Assembly (NCBI GenBank): GCA_030603385.1
Contig: JAUVXW010000018.1
Coordinates: 1 to 64,000, forward strand
DNA from: Promethearchaeota archaeon
GTDB taxonomy: Archaea; Asgardarchaeota; Lokiarchaeia; Sigyniarchaeales; SOKP01
Length of the DNA: 64,000 nt
Direction of reading: 5' to 3'
Position numbers and translations under genes: made by a program. Each line of letters starts with the position of its first letter. The stretch's first letter is position 1. The notes beneath the pieces are model-generated. The model saw only the letters and a program-made list of their open reading frames with translations, searched no databases and was not told the origin of the DNA. Positions 27,085-35,990 of the stretch are shown in pieces.

Positions 27085-27960
27085 TTGGAAGCCGCAAAAC
27101 TTCTCAAGAGTTTGGAAAAAGAGGATTTTAGAATCCTCATGGCAATTGAGATTGGAATGAAAAGATCAGAATATGTTACAATTAATAATATAAAATTTTA
27201 TTCAAGATACAAGATGGAAGAAACACTATTTCGCTTGAATAAAGTTCATAAATTTGATTTAATAATAAGAAACACTTCAAAATATGAAATTGCTTACAAT
27301 CTTAATTCAAAAGCATATGATTTGCTTGCTCTACACACACTAGTCAAAAAAAATGTGATTAGCCAACTCGGACCTTTAATTGGAAAAGGAAAAGAATCTG
27401 ATGTATATAGTTGTATGGATGATAATGGAAAAATCTATGCTTTAAAATTTTATCGTATGGGTCGTACGAGTTTTAGAAACATTAAAATGTACAGAGACAT
27501 CATAGGTGATAGAGGGCACCTTTCATGGCTTTATGTAAATCGACTTGCTGCTAGAAAGGAATTTGAGGCATTGACAAAAATCTTTAAATTAAAATTAAAT
27601 ACTCCTAAGCCAATTGCATATAATCGACATGTCATTGTTATGTCATATTTGAGGGGTAAGGAATTAGTTTATTACAAGCAAATTAAAAAACCATTAAAAA
27701 TTTTTAGACGTATTATTAAGCAAATTAAAATCATTTATCAAAAGGCGCATATGATTCACGGAGATTTAGGTGAATTTAACATTGTCTTGAGTGAGAGAGG
27801 AAATATTTTGATTATTGATTGGCTACAATGGGTTCCAAGTGATCATCCTAATGCCAATACACTTTTAGAAAGAGATATCATTAACATCTGCCATTTTTTT
27901 CAAAAGAAATTCAATATTGAGAGTAACGTGAATGAAATCATAACCAGTTTTTATAAATAA
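27085..27960 (+). CDS. rio2: Rio2-type atypical serine kinase/ATPase
   Basis: Rio2 acts in maturation of the small ribosomal subunit. The 291-residue protein has the Rio2 N-terminal winged helix (about 1-85), the ATP loop GKGKESDVYSC with KFYRMGRTSFRN, the catalytic IHGDLGEFNIVL near residue 225, and the metal-binding aspartate in IIDWLQWVPSDHPNA. The start is TTG, 10 bases past the gelsolin-like gene. The active residues are all kept. Confidence 0.93.
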   Translation: MEAAKLLKSLEKEDFRILMAIEIGMKRSEYVTINNIKFYSRYKMEETLFRLNKVHKFDLIIRNTSKYEIAYNLNSKAYDLLALHTLVKKNVISQLGPLIGKGKESDVYSCMDDNGKIYALKFYRMGRTSFRNIKMYRDIIGDRGHLSWLYVNRLAARKEFEALTKIFKLKLNTPKPIAYNRHVIVMSYLRGKELVYYKQIKKPLKIFRRIIKQIKIIYQKAHMIHGDLGEFNIVLSERGNILIIDWLQWVPSDHPNANTLLERDIINICHFFQKKFNIESNVNEIITSFYK

Positions 27961-27980
27961 TGATATAAATAAAATTAAAA

Positions 27981-28592
27981 TTATTCTTTTGAAATTATAC
28001 CTTGTATTATAATATCTTCTAAGAATTCCTCGTTAATTATCTCAAGATCCTTAACATTCGGCTTTAAAAAATCAATTAAAGCGCCTAACTCTAGTTTCTT
28101 CTTTAAGATTGAGAATTTCAAATCACTGTTTATTAAGGCTACTCTAAATAATTCTTGAATTCCTTCATAAGTTCCTGGTTGATTTTGAAAGGATGTAAAT
28201 GAAAAAATTAGATTAAAAATATTATCTCGAAAAGGTAAATTTTCTATGTCTGATAAAATTAAAGAAATATTAGCTTTATCTTTTAACCTAAATAGTTTTG
28301 ATTTAAATTCTAACAGCATATTCCATGATATATCTATTGCTACAAAATTACATTTTAAATTCCCGTTATAAAGATCACTGTTTAATATAAATTCAATTAA
28401 AAGCCCTGTACCACAGCCAACATCTAAAACTTTTTTCTCTTTTAATTGATAATTATTCAGTACTTTATTGTATTTTTTTTCTTGGATTTCCTTGTATCTT
28501 TTGTCATAAAAAGATGCTGATAAGTTATAACTTTCAATAATCTTTTTCTTCTTATTTGAGGTTCTAAAATGTCTTTTCAATAATAAAACCAA
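27981..28592 (-). CDS. class I SAM-dependent methyltransferase, substrate unknown
   Basis: The 203 residues carry motif I VLDVGCGTGLLIEF near residue 55, an acidic motif II AIDISWNML and a motif IV-like region LILSDIENLPFRDN. This is the Methyltransf_11 pattern seen in small-molecule or lipid methylases. The N-terminal segment NLSASFYDKRYKEIQEKKY is typical. It converges with rio2. Nothing in the neighbourhood fixes the substrate. Confidence 0.85.
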   Translation of the reverse strand: MVLLLKRHFRTSNKKKKIIESYNLSASFYDKRYKEIQEKKYNKVLNNYQLKEKKVLDVGCGTGLLIEFILNSDLYNGNLKCNFVAIDISWNMLLEFKSKLFRLKDKANISLILSDIENLPFRDNIFNLIFSFTSFQNQPGTYEGIQELFRVALINSDLKFSILKKKLELGALIDFLKPNVKDLEIINEEFLEDIIIQGIISKE

Positions 28593-28711
28593 AGAACTTT
28601 AATCTTTCTATTTTTAATATCGATAAAAAGGTTTTAATTGAAAAAAATCTATCTTTAAATTATCTTTTCAATAAATATAATTAAAATTTTTGTTAAAAAA
28701 AAGGTTTTATA

Positions 28712-28975
28712 ATGTCTTATAGGAATAACAGTCAACAGAGGTCAAAAAACCCTCTCTCCATATTACAAGCTGCGCAAAACAGCATTATTTTGCTTAGATT
28801 AAAAGATGGTACAGAATATAAAGGATTACTAAAGGAGATCGACGCTTACATGAATTTAATCTTAGAAAATGCCACAGAAATGCTTGAAGGAACGCCGGTG
28901 GCTAAATACAACGAGATATTCATTCGAGGCAATAATCTTCTCTTCATAAAGCCAGACGCCTCACAGATTACATAA
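28712..28975 (+). CDS. LSm/Sm-like RNA-binding protein
   Basis: The 87-residue protein has the Sm1 motif (ILLRLKDGTEYKGLLKEIDA) and Sm2 motif (NEIFIRGNNLLFI) of archaeal Lsm proteins, which form heptameric rings that bind U-rich RNA. The polar N-terminal 15 residues are unstructured. It converges with the zinc-ribbon gene, with one base between the stops. Confidence 0.95.
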   Translation: MSYRNNSQQRSKNPLSILQAAQNSIILLRLKDGTEYKGLLKEIDAYMNLILENATEMLEGTPVAKYNEIFIRGNNLLFIKPDASQIT

Positions 28976-28976
28976 T

Positions 28977-29333
28977 TTAGGGATATAGGTTCTCATGTCC
29001 TTTACGATTAAACTCGTAGCATCCTTCACAATACCACGTATTTAAAACAGGATTATAAATTAAATCGAGTTCTGTTTTACCGCATAGTCTGCACCCAACT
29101 ACGGAGTGAAGAAAAGCTCTTTTCAATTCCTCGCTTTTTTGATAAATCTGCTGAATTTTTTTCTTCTTAACTTCATATTCTAATGACTTATCATATCTTA
29201 TTTTGTTGATCTGTTCATGTAACCTTGAAGCATGATCCTCAAATGCTTGACGTAATAAGTTCCTCAATTCAGTTCTAACCCTACGTAACTGAGGGTTTTT
29301 GAGGGTGATTGATCTCTTTTCCTTCGTTCTCAT
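28977..29333 (-). CDS. helical protein with C-terminal zinc ribbon, function unknown
   Basis: The 118-residue protein has a Lys/Arg-rich helical N-terminal part (about 10-75) with coiled-coil character, then a zinc ribbon made by CRLCGKTELDLIYNP and WYCEGCYEFNRKG. The basic N-terminus suggests RNA or DNA binding. A broken copy of the ribbon-coding part lies upstream at 29424-29472, so this family has been duplicated here. I do not recognise a named family. Confidence 0.75.
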   Translation of the reverse strand: MRTKEKRSITLKNPQLRRVRTELRNLLRQAFEDHASRLHEQINKIRYDKSLEYEVKKKKIQQIYQKSEELKRAFLHSVVGCRLCGKTELDLIYNPVLNTWYCEGCYEFNRKGHENLYP

Positions 29334-29374
29334 AATTGAATAATAAAGAAATGGCTATTTAAGTATTACGCTTA

Positions 29375-29390
29375 CATGGACATGTCCATG
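29375..29390. repeat. 16-bp perfect palindrome
   Basis: CATGGACATGTCCATG is its own reverse complement. It lies about 40 bases upstream of the zinc-ribbon gene start (29333), between that gene and the duplicated ribbon remnant. A palindrome of this size in AT-rich spacer could be a dimeric regulator's operator or a chance remnant of recombination. Confidence 0.6.
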
Positions 29391-29423
29391 AATATTAGAA
29401 GATGCATCGGAACTCTTAGAAGG

Positions 29424-29472
29424 AACTCATAACATACCTGACAATACCATCGGTTTAAAATAGGATTATAAT
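29424..29472 (-). pseudogene. remnant of a duplicated zinc-ribbon gene
   Basis: Read on the minus strand this segment encodes NYNPILNRWYCQVCYEF, closely matching YNPVLNTWYCEGCYEF of the intact gene at 28977-29333. The DNA also matches over about 50 bases. Downstream of that the similarity ends and the first CxxC is missing, so it is a fragment. It overlaps the last codons of the phosphatase gene, suggesting a past tandem duplication followed by deletion. Confidence 0.7.
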
Positions 29473-30365
29473 TCTAATAGTTTTGGAATTATTTCATCAT
29501 TTTTAATTATTGCATAAGATGCGGGGGATGGAGCAAACATCCCTCGATAATTGGCACTTGAGAATATCGATAACAAATGGTTGTGAAAAAACCACCTATA
29601 TCCTTCTGGGAAGCATTCGTGAGATCTAATAAGTAATTTAAGATTGTTTTCCTTCATAAAATTATCAAAAACATCTTCACCAAAAGATTTAATGCCAGAA
29701 CCTCTAAAACTTTCTGTAAATCCTTTTAATCCTGCTTTAGGATCATTCCACATAATCTGAAATAAACCAAGTGAGACTGATTTTAATAATGATTTTCTCT
29801 CTTTTGTTTTAATGCCTCTTAATTCCTTGAGAATATCAATATCTTGGGGAATTCCACCATGGAGACATAAAATAGTGTCATTAATAATTGCACATATAGG
29901 AAGTACATTATATAATTTTAATATCTCATTAAAATTGTCAGAATTATTGAATCTATTAACGAAATCTTGAAAAAACCCATAGTATTGATTCATTTCTAAA
30001 GTTTCATGATTTCCTTTTAATATATAATATTTTTGAGAATCAAGAATCTTTAAGGCTAATATAATCAATAAACATTCTAACTGTTTTGGACCACGATCAA
30101 CGATATCTCCTAAAAAGATAACTACTTCTGGATTATTTTTATTTATAATTTCAATTAATTTCAATAAAGTGTCTAAATTTCCATGAATATCCCCAATTAC
30201 ATAAATCTCCTTATCTTTATCTTTTAAATTGAACTCTAAAAGTAAATTTTCTTTTTCAAAAAAATCTTTAGCATTTTGTAGAATTTTTGAAATATCATCA
30301 AATCTTAAATCAGATAATAAAAATGGATTATTAATCAATTCTTTCAAAAAAGCATGTTCAATCAA
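29466..30365 (-). CDS. PPP-family serine/threonine protein phosphatase (eukaryote-like)
   Basis: The 299-residue protein has the full PPP metal-site set: GDIHGNLDTLL, GDIVDRG, GNHETLEM, CLHGGIP, and SHE near residue 254. It also keeps PP1/PP2A-like features, including a WNDP segment and FSSANYRG near the C-terminus (SAPNYC in eukaryotes). It should dephosphorylate protein Ser/Thr with two bound metals. It is soluble. The C-terminal codons overlap the zinc-ribbon remnant. Confidence 0.93.
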   Translation of the reverse strand: MIEHAFLKELINNPFLLSDLRFDDISKILQNAKDFFEKENLLLEFNLKDKDKEIYVIGDIHGNLDTLLKLIEIINKNNPEVVIFLGDIVDRGPKQLECLLIILALKILDSQKYYILKGNHETLEMNQYYGFFQDFVNRFNNSDNFNEILKLYNVLPICAIINDTILCLHGGIPQDIDILKELRGIKTKERKSLLKSVSLGLFQIMWNDPKAGLKGFTESFRGSGIKSFGEDVFDNFMKENNLKLLIRSHECFPEGYRWFFHNHLLSIFSSANYRGMFAPSPASYAIIKNDEIIPKLLEL

Positions 30366-30510
30366 AATTTTCCTCTTTTAAGAGCTTAATAAGAAAATTT
30401 TTCTATTAATTATCTTCTTATTTTTAATATTATTTCTATAATTTTTATTAATAAGGAAATCTAAATTAAAAACAGAATTAACAGAAAATTCTAAAAATTG
30501 TTAACTATCA

Positions 30511-32592
30511 ATGGATAAGTTGCCATCTCAAGATTTTTTAACGTATCTAAATAAGGTTATTAGAGACTTTGAGAATGAAAAAGTTAATGGAAAAACTAAT
30601 AATAGGAGTTTAGGAGTAATATATACTCCAAAGTTTATTGTTGATTATATTGTTTCAAATGTCTTCAAATTATATTTTGAAGAGTTTTTCAATTTTCCAC
30701 AAACCTCTAATACAAAATCCATTTTTGAAATTTTACAACATTTTTTATCTAAAAACCATTATCTAAAAACTAAATTCATCAAAAAACTCAAAAATATTAA
30801 AATATTGGATCCTGCTTGTGGATCTGGAAGATTTATGATTTCTTCCGCTGAAAAACTTTATCATTTTTATAAAACTCTAAATTCTGGATTAGATGATTAC
30901 GAGGTAAAACGAGCCATATTACAAGAAAATCTATATGGGATTGAAATTGAGAAATCTGCTTACATTATCACAAAATTGCAATTAATATCTTGGCTTTTTT
31001 CTGATAATGAAACTCAACATAATCTTCCTAATTTTAATACAAAAGATTTAAACCTAGAAGAGATTAACCAATTAATTAATGAGATTGACATTAAACTCAA
31101 TCTATTCAACTTAGACTTTCTTTTAGAGTTTGAATTTGGAGAGTTTGATATAATAATAGGAAATCCTCCTTATGTTGAAAATAAGAAAATAGATTCTGAA
31201 TATAAAAATAAATTGTATGAAAATTTCAAGTCAGCATACAAATTATTCGATCTCTCTGTTATATTTATCGAAAAATCGATTGAATTAATGAAAGAGAATG
31301 GCTATCTCTCCTTTATTTTACCAAATAAATTTTTATCGGCTGATTACGGAATTAAAATCCGAGAGCTATTAATAGAGAACATTGAACTTAGAGAAATTGT
31401 TAATGTTTCTTCTTTATCTGTTTTTCAAAAAGCATCAACGTATCCAATAATTATATATTTTAAAAAGGGCAAATCTAGTGATAAGAATGAGATTATTATA
31501 AGAAGATTTGATGAACTTGATGATCTTCTGACCTGTAATGATTCAAATTTAATAAAATTGCCTCAGAAATTAATCAGTGGCCTGCCTTCTAATGTTATCC
31601 CTATTTCAGGTAATATTGATTTAATTGAATTTTTGTATAATAAATTTAAATCATTCAAGGATACCTTTAAGGATTTAAAAATCATATATCGTCCCTTTGG
31701 ATTTTTGAAATACAGTAAAAATTTTGATAATATCAGTGAAGAACCCCGTTCTGATAAGGATCTCTTGTTGATCGGGACGGGAAATGTAGGAAAGTATCAT
31801 ATTAAATTTAATAAAAGAATAAAAATCGCCAAGAGAGATCTTGAAATTTCATATTTTAATTATAATCCTACTTTTAAACCTATTTGGCAAGACCTCAACC
31901 AAGAAAAGATTATTTTTAGAGAAATTGCTAAAGAATTAACATGTGTCTATGATCCCGGAATCTTTACTAATATAACTGGTTTATATTTCGTAAGAATCCC
32001 TTCGATAAATACTGAGAAACTATATTGTCTCTTAACAATATTAAACTCAAAATTATTGGATACAGTGTTTAAAACATTATTTAGTTCTCTTCACATGGCT
32101 GGAGGTTATTTACGATTTAATGGTAGTTTCATTAAAAGATTACCATTACCAAGAAAATTTCCTGTGTTTTTATCACAATTGGGAAAAATTCTACAACTTC
32201 TTTCACAATTAAAATATGATTTTGATTCAAAAGAAATTGTAAGAAATCCTGTTATCGAGAGATCTAATAACAAATACTATAATGAAATACAGTGTTATCT
32301 TAAATTTTTTACAAGATTGAGCAATTCTTTGGTGAATTTATTGTTTTTAGATGATTTTTATTTAGAGTCTAATTTAGATTATTATTTATTAAGAGAATTA
32401 TTCGATTTAAAAATAGAACCACAAAAAGTTCCATACAAATTTTTAACTCCCCGATTCGATATTTATAAAATCTTTTCATTAAATGAATTAGATTCTATTT
32501 TAACTAAAATAAAAAAACTTTATAGCCGATTACATAATAATACAGGTTTAATAAATCAAATAGATGACCTAATGAAAAATAATTTTAGTTAA
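30511..32592 (+). CDS. Type IIG-like adenine-specific DNA methyltransferase (Eco57I/TaqI class)
   Basis: The 693-residue protein begins with GVIYTPKFIVDYIV, then motif I LDPACGSGRFMISS near residue 108, the linker YGIEIEKSAYIITKLQL and catalytic motif IV IGNPPYVENKKI near residue 218. The C-terminal half (about 390-690) resembles a TaqI-like target-recognition domain, with INTEKLYCLLTILNSKLLD. It should methylate N6 of adenine. There is no N-terminal nuclease domain and no separate restriction gene beside it, so it may be a solitary methylase. Base composition matches its neighbours. Confidence 0.88.
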   Translation: MDKLPSQDFLTYLNKVIRDFENEKVNGKTNNRSLGVIYTPKFIVDYIVSNVFKLYFEEFFNFPQTSNTKSIFEILQHFLSKNHYLKTKFIKKLKNIKILDPACGSGRFMISSAEKLYHFYKTLNSGLDDYEVKRAILQENLYGIEIEKSAYIITKLQLISWLFSDNETQHNLPNFNTKDLNLEEINQLINEIDIKLNLFNLDFLLEFEFGEFDIIIGNPPYVENKKIDSEYKNKLYENFKSAYKLFDLSVIFIEKSIELMKENGYLSFILPNKFLSADYGIKIRELLIENIELREIVNVSSLSVFQKASTYPIIIYFKKGKSSDKNEIIIRRFDELDDLLTCNDSNLIKLPQKLISGLPSNVIPISGNIDLIEFLYNKFKSFKDTFKDLKIIYRPFGFLKYSKNFDNISEEPRSDKDLLLIGTGNVGKYHIKFNKRIKIAKRDLEISYFNYNPTFKPIWQDLNQEKIIFREIAKELTCVYDPGIFTNITGLYFVRIPSINTEKLYCLLTILNSKLLDTVFKTLFSSLHMAGGYLRFNGSFIKRLPLPRKFPVFLSQLGKILQLLSQLKYDFDSKEIVRNPVIERSNNKYYNEIQCYLKFFTRLSNSLVNLLFLDDFYLESNLDYYLLRELFDLKIEPQKVPYKFLTPRFDIYKIFSLNELDSILTKIKKLYSRLHNNTGLINQIDDLMKNNFS

Positions 32593-32710
32593 AAGGCAAT
32601 TTTCAAATAGTCTTTCTTTAGGTACAATCGAATAAAAATTAAATTTTAACAAATATTATATATTTAAAATATTAATTAGTAAAAATCAATTAAAATTGGG
32701 AGTAAGAATT

Positions 32711-33025
32711 ATGGCTAAAAAAAAGAGCGCTCCACGTGAAGAAAAAGATCTTGAACTTCCAAATGGAAAAATAGATGAAGATGGAGATGAAATAATAGAT
32801 CTATCTGATTGGGAAGATAATTTAGAAGAAGATATTATTTATGAAATCCCAGATGATGATGAAATGATCGCGGAGGAGTCTGAGGATGAAGAATTTGGGA
32901 TGGAAGTTGATGATATTATCAAAATGTTACGAGATGTAAAATGTAAACCTTGCCCAGGTTTGAAGAGCAAACCAGATTGTAAAATTGCTCATGATTATGG
33001 GTGTCCAAAACCAAAGAAGCCATAA
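32711..33025 (+). CDS. acidic protein with C-terminal Cys cluster, function unknown
   Basis: From the ATG at 32711 the protein has 104 residues: a Lys-rich start, a strongly acidic middle (residues about 15-70) and a tail with four cysteines in CKPCPGLKSKPDCKIAHDYGC. An in-frame TTG at 32696 would add five residues. The acidic stretch is probably disordered; the tail may bind zinc or form disulfides. I recognise no family. Confidence 0.65.
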   Translation: MAKKKSAPREEKDLELPNGKIDEDGDEIIDLSDWEDNLEEDIIYEIPDDDEMIAEESEDEEFGMEVDDIIKMLRDVKCKPCPGLKSKPDCKIAHDYGCPKPKKP

Positions 33026-33086
33026 AAATTATATTTTATTTTTTTATTATTTAAACGCTTATATCATTCTTGATTAGTGGAATATT

Positions 33087-34085
33087 TTGCTTTCAAATAC
33101 ACACAAACGCATTATATTAATTATTATTGATGTATTATTTAGCTGGTACATCTGGGAAATAAATATTTCGTTAGGTAATCCATGTTATACAACTGCTTTT
33201 TCAAAATGTTTTATGTTATCAATAACCACCTTCTTAATCGTCTATACTCCGTTTGAAATTTATTTTTCGTTTCGTGATCTCTGGTTTGATCGTTGGCCAA
33301 AACTTTATCATAAAGATTTAGAAGTATCAACCATAAAAATTAACGTTTCAGATGGATTTTTATCAGCAAATCTGGTAAAAAACCAGAATCAAGCAAAAAT
33401 TGAATTAAAAAATGCTATAGTTATAGTTTGTCATGGGTTTTCAGACACGAAAGAAACGCTTGAATATTTCTATTATCCGCTTGCTTACCAAGGTTATGTT
33501 GTTTTAGCTTATGATGCCAGAGGTACGGGAAAATCTAAAAAAGCAGGAAAAAGAAGTAATTTTTTAAAAAGAATTGAGGATTTTAAAAAAATAATTGAGT
33601 GGGTTAAAAATCAAGAAGAATTTTCTATTATGAAAATCTCTTGTGTTGGTTTTAGTATAGGTGCAATAACAGTTTTATCTGGAGGTTTTTTAGATAGAAA
33701 TATCGAAAAAATTGTTGCAATTTCTTCAATGTCACATTACAAGCAAAATATTCCTAAATACAATCCTATTATAAGGCTTAGTTACTTTTTAAAAGGAGTA
33801 AATTTGTTCCCTAATGATGTGGAAAATAAAATGTTATCTCCTTATTTATTGATACAAAATGCAAAAAAAGAACTAACATTAGAAGAGTGGAAAATTTTAT
33901 CTAAAAAGGTTATGTTAATCCACTGTATAAATGACAGAGTAATAAAATTCAAGAATTTTAAAGAAAATAAAATGATTTTAGAATCTCCAGAGAAAAATGT
34001 GCTTATATTGAAAAAAGGAGGACATTCCCAAAAGAAAAACGAAAGTGTATTGGTTGGGGCAACACTCAAATTCTTAAATTCTTAA
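33087..34085 (+). CDS. membrane-anchored alpha/beta hydrolase
   Basis: The 332-residue protein has two hydrophobic N-terminal segments (about 8-25 and 42-62), so the catalytic domain is held at the membrane. That domain shows VIVCHGFSDTKE, DARGTGKSKKAG, the nucleophile elbow GFSIGA near residue 190, the acid region HCINDRVIKF and the histidine in GGHSQKKN. It is an S9/BAAT-like hydrolase; the substrate is unknown. The start is TTG. Confidence 0.82.
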   Translation: MLSNTHKRIILIIIDVLFSWYIWEINISLGNPCYTTAFSKCFMLSITTFLIVYTPFEIYFSFRDLWFDRWPKLYHKDLEVSTIKINVSDGFLSANLVKNQNQAKIELKNAIVIVCHGFSDTKETLEYFYYPLAYQGYVVLAYDARGTGKSKKAGKRSNFLKRIEDFKKIIEWVKNQEEFSIMKISCVGFSIGAITVLSGGFLDRNIEKIVAISSMSHYKQNIPKYNPIIRLSYFLKGVNLFPNDVENKMLSPYLLIQNAKKELTLEEWKILSKKVMLIHCINDRVIKFKNFKENKMILESPEKNVLILKKGGHSQKKNESVLVGATLKFLNS

Positions 34086-34179
34086 AACGCAAGAAATCAG
34101 ATTAAATTTCATATTTTGTTTAGTTTAAATAACTTGATCCTAAACTTCTTCTGAAAAAATCTACAATATCATTTTTCAA

Positions 34180-34362
34180 ATGTATGAATGTAAAATTTGT
34201 AGAAAATATATTAAAGCTGAAAATTTAAAAAATACATTTCAATTCACTTTAGGAAATGTAAAATGCGGAAAATTTCATGGTGTAAAGTCTTATTACTATC
34301 ATGTAAAATGTTTAAATAAAGTTGACTCTAAAGAAGTAAAATTACTAGTTCCTATTACTTAA
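34180..34362 (+). CDS. small zinc-finger-like protein
   Basis: The 60 residues contain CKICRKYI at the start and YYYHVKCLNK near residue 42, a CxxC plus HxxC pattern that could bind zinc. The ATG is preceded by an AT-rich promoter-like region and the gene is followed by a 12-T run. There is no family match by eye, but the cysteine pattern makes chance unlikely. Confidence 0.6.
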   Translation: MYECKICRKYIKAENLKNTFQFTLGNVKCGKFHGVKSYYYHVKCLNKVDSKEVKLLVPIT

Positions 34363-34386
34363 AAGCTCATAACCATAAAAAACTAA

Positions 34387-34398
34387 TTTTTTTTTTTT
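34387..34398 (+). terminator. poly-T terminator
   Basis: Twelve consecutive T on the plus strand, 25 bases after the stop of the small zinc-finger gene and before the convergent ATP-grasp gene. Archaeal transcription ends at such U-tracts. Confidence 0.65.
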
Positions 34399-34404
34399 TA
34401 ATAT

Positions 34405-35853
34405 CTAAGCAATAACTTCATCCCATTTAGAGAAATTTACGATTCTTTTATAATTTTTGACAATATTAGCAAATATTACACAACCAATACAAAACATATT
34501 TACAAAATCTTCTTCAGTTAAGTTTAACAATTTGCTCGTTTTTTTAGAAAAACCAATCCCTCGTTCCACTTCAATTCGACCATTGTATCCTGATAAGTTA
34601 ACAACAAATTCTTCCTTATCTAACCCAACTGTAAAATTTCCTCGTGCGATTCTTCCTAACCCTCCAATCGGTATAACCATTCCTTTACATTGAGCTAAAT
34701 ATATCCTTAAGTCAAATGTATGTTTTCCCCCACTCCAATCAATTAAAGAAAAATTGGCCTTTTCTTGTATAGTGTATGGATACGGATTACGATTTTTCAT
34801 AAATTTAGCAAAAAACTCGTTCTTGCTTGTCTCAATAATATTTTTTAAATTAGTTGGTTGTTCATCTTTAGAAACAGGGATAACCCCAGCCCCTCCTGAT
34901 CCTCCACTAGGTTTAATAATAAATGATTTATTATAATTCTTTAAAAGATAACTTAACTTATCTATTAAATCTTTATCATCAAAAGCTTTAGTAAATAGTA
35001 GATATCTAAGATTATATTTTCTTAAAATATCTTTACTAAAAAAGCTCGCGAGGTATGTTAAAGATTTATCGTCTGTGACTTTGAAAATTGGGTTTACAAC
35101 TATTGTTTTAATATAGCGAAAATCTTTCTTTATCTGCTCGTGAAAATTTTTATTGTTTATTCGTCTTGTAATACCATCACCGATTAAAACACTTATTTTT
35201 TCACCTTTATATTTAATAAAATTCTCAGAAAATGAGAGAGAAGTAGAGAGTTGTCTATAATCTGCTATTAGAAAAATGATATTAGCTTTAAAATCGATAT
35301 TAAAACTTTCTCTGTTGAAAATTTTAACACTATGTCCTTCTGATTTGAGTGTTTTCCTGAAATATTCTATCATGATTACTTTTTCATGGATTAAAGCATC
35401 ATCAACCGGTACTCCAATTAATACAAAAACTTTATCATCTTTTCTTTCATTTTTCTTAATTGCTTGATAGATAGCTTCAAGGTATCCATTATATAATCGG
35501 GCTTGCTGGTTTTTAGTAAGAATAGAAAGTCCTCTATGTGATCCGCCATTAGTTTCTAAAAGAAAAAATTTTTTTCCTTCAGGTTCATCAGATACCATGA
35601 AATCAATACTCCCAGAGTAAAAGCAGTCGTTATTAGCTAGAATATTGTCTTCATTTTTTTTCATCTTCTTTAATGCTTTATCTCTAATAAGATCTACAAA
35701 AAAATCTTGCTGTGAAGCTCTTAATTCTGCGAAAGATACCAAATCTAAGCCTAATGAGTTTCCAAGTTTGATTAATTCAAGATCAGAGGCTGTAATCGTG
35801 GAAGACATTAATTTAAGAAACCTAGTAAGCAAATCCTCTTCCATATAAATCAT
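34405..35853 (-). CDS. ATP-grasp-fold protein, substrate unknown
   Basis: The 482-residue protein has the ATP-grasp features in its second half: IIKPSGGSGGAGVIPV near residue 320, YTIQEKANF, and the metal-binding region FDLRIYLAQCKGMVIPIGGL followed by GRIARGNFT. The N-terminal half contains YSGSIDFMV and LLETNGGSHRGLS. ATP-grasp enzymes join a carboxylate to an amine or thiol through an acyl phosphate. There is no pathway neighbour. The in-frame ATG three codons on (35844) is an alternative start. Confidence 0.75.
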   Translation of the reverse strand: MIYMEEDLLTRFLKLMSSTITASDLELIKLGNSLGLDLVSFAELRASQQDFFVDLIRDKALKKMKKNEDNILANNDCFYSGSIDFMVSDEPEGKKFFLLETNGGSHRGLSILTKNQQARLYNGYLEAIYQAIKKNERKDDKVFVLIGVPVDDALIHEKVIMIEYFRKTLKSEGHSVKIFNRESFNIDFKANIIFLIADYRQLSTSLSFSENFIKYKGEKISVLIGDGITRRINNKNFHEQIKKDFRYIKTIVVNPIFKVTDDKSLTYLASFFSKDILRKYNLRYLLFTKAFDDKDLIDKLSYLLKNYNKSFIIKPSGGSGGAGVIPVSKDEQPTNLKNIIETSKNEFFAKFMKNRNPYPYTIQEKANFSLIDWSGGKHTFDLRIYLAQCKGMVIPIGGLGRIARGNFTVGLDKEEFVVNLSGYNGRIEVERGIGFSKKTSKLLNLTEEDFVNMFCIGCVIFANIVKNYKRIVNFSKWDEVIA

Positions 35854-35990
35854 TCAATATTATAGTTATGTAATAATTCTAATACAATCTTATTTTATAA
35901 TTTTTTACTAAATAAAATCCTCATTCTTATTATTTTAATAAATTAGAACAAGATATCTTGGATTTTGGTTATTTTAATTCATAGTAATAA

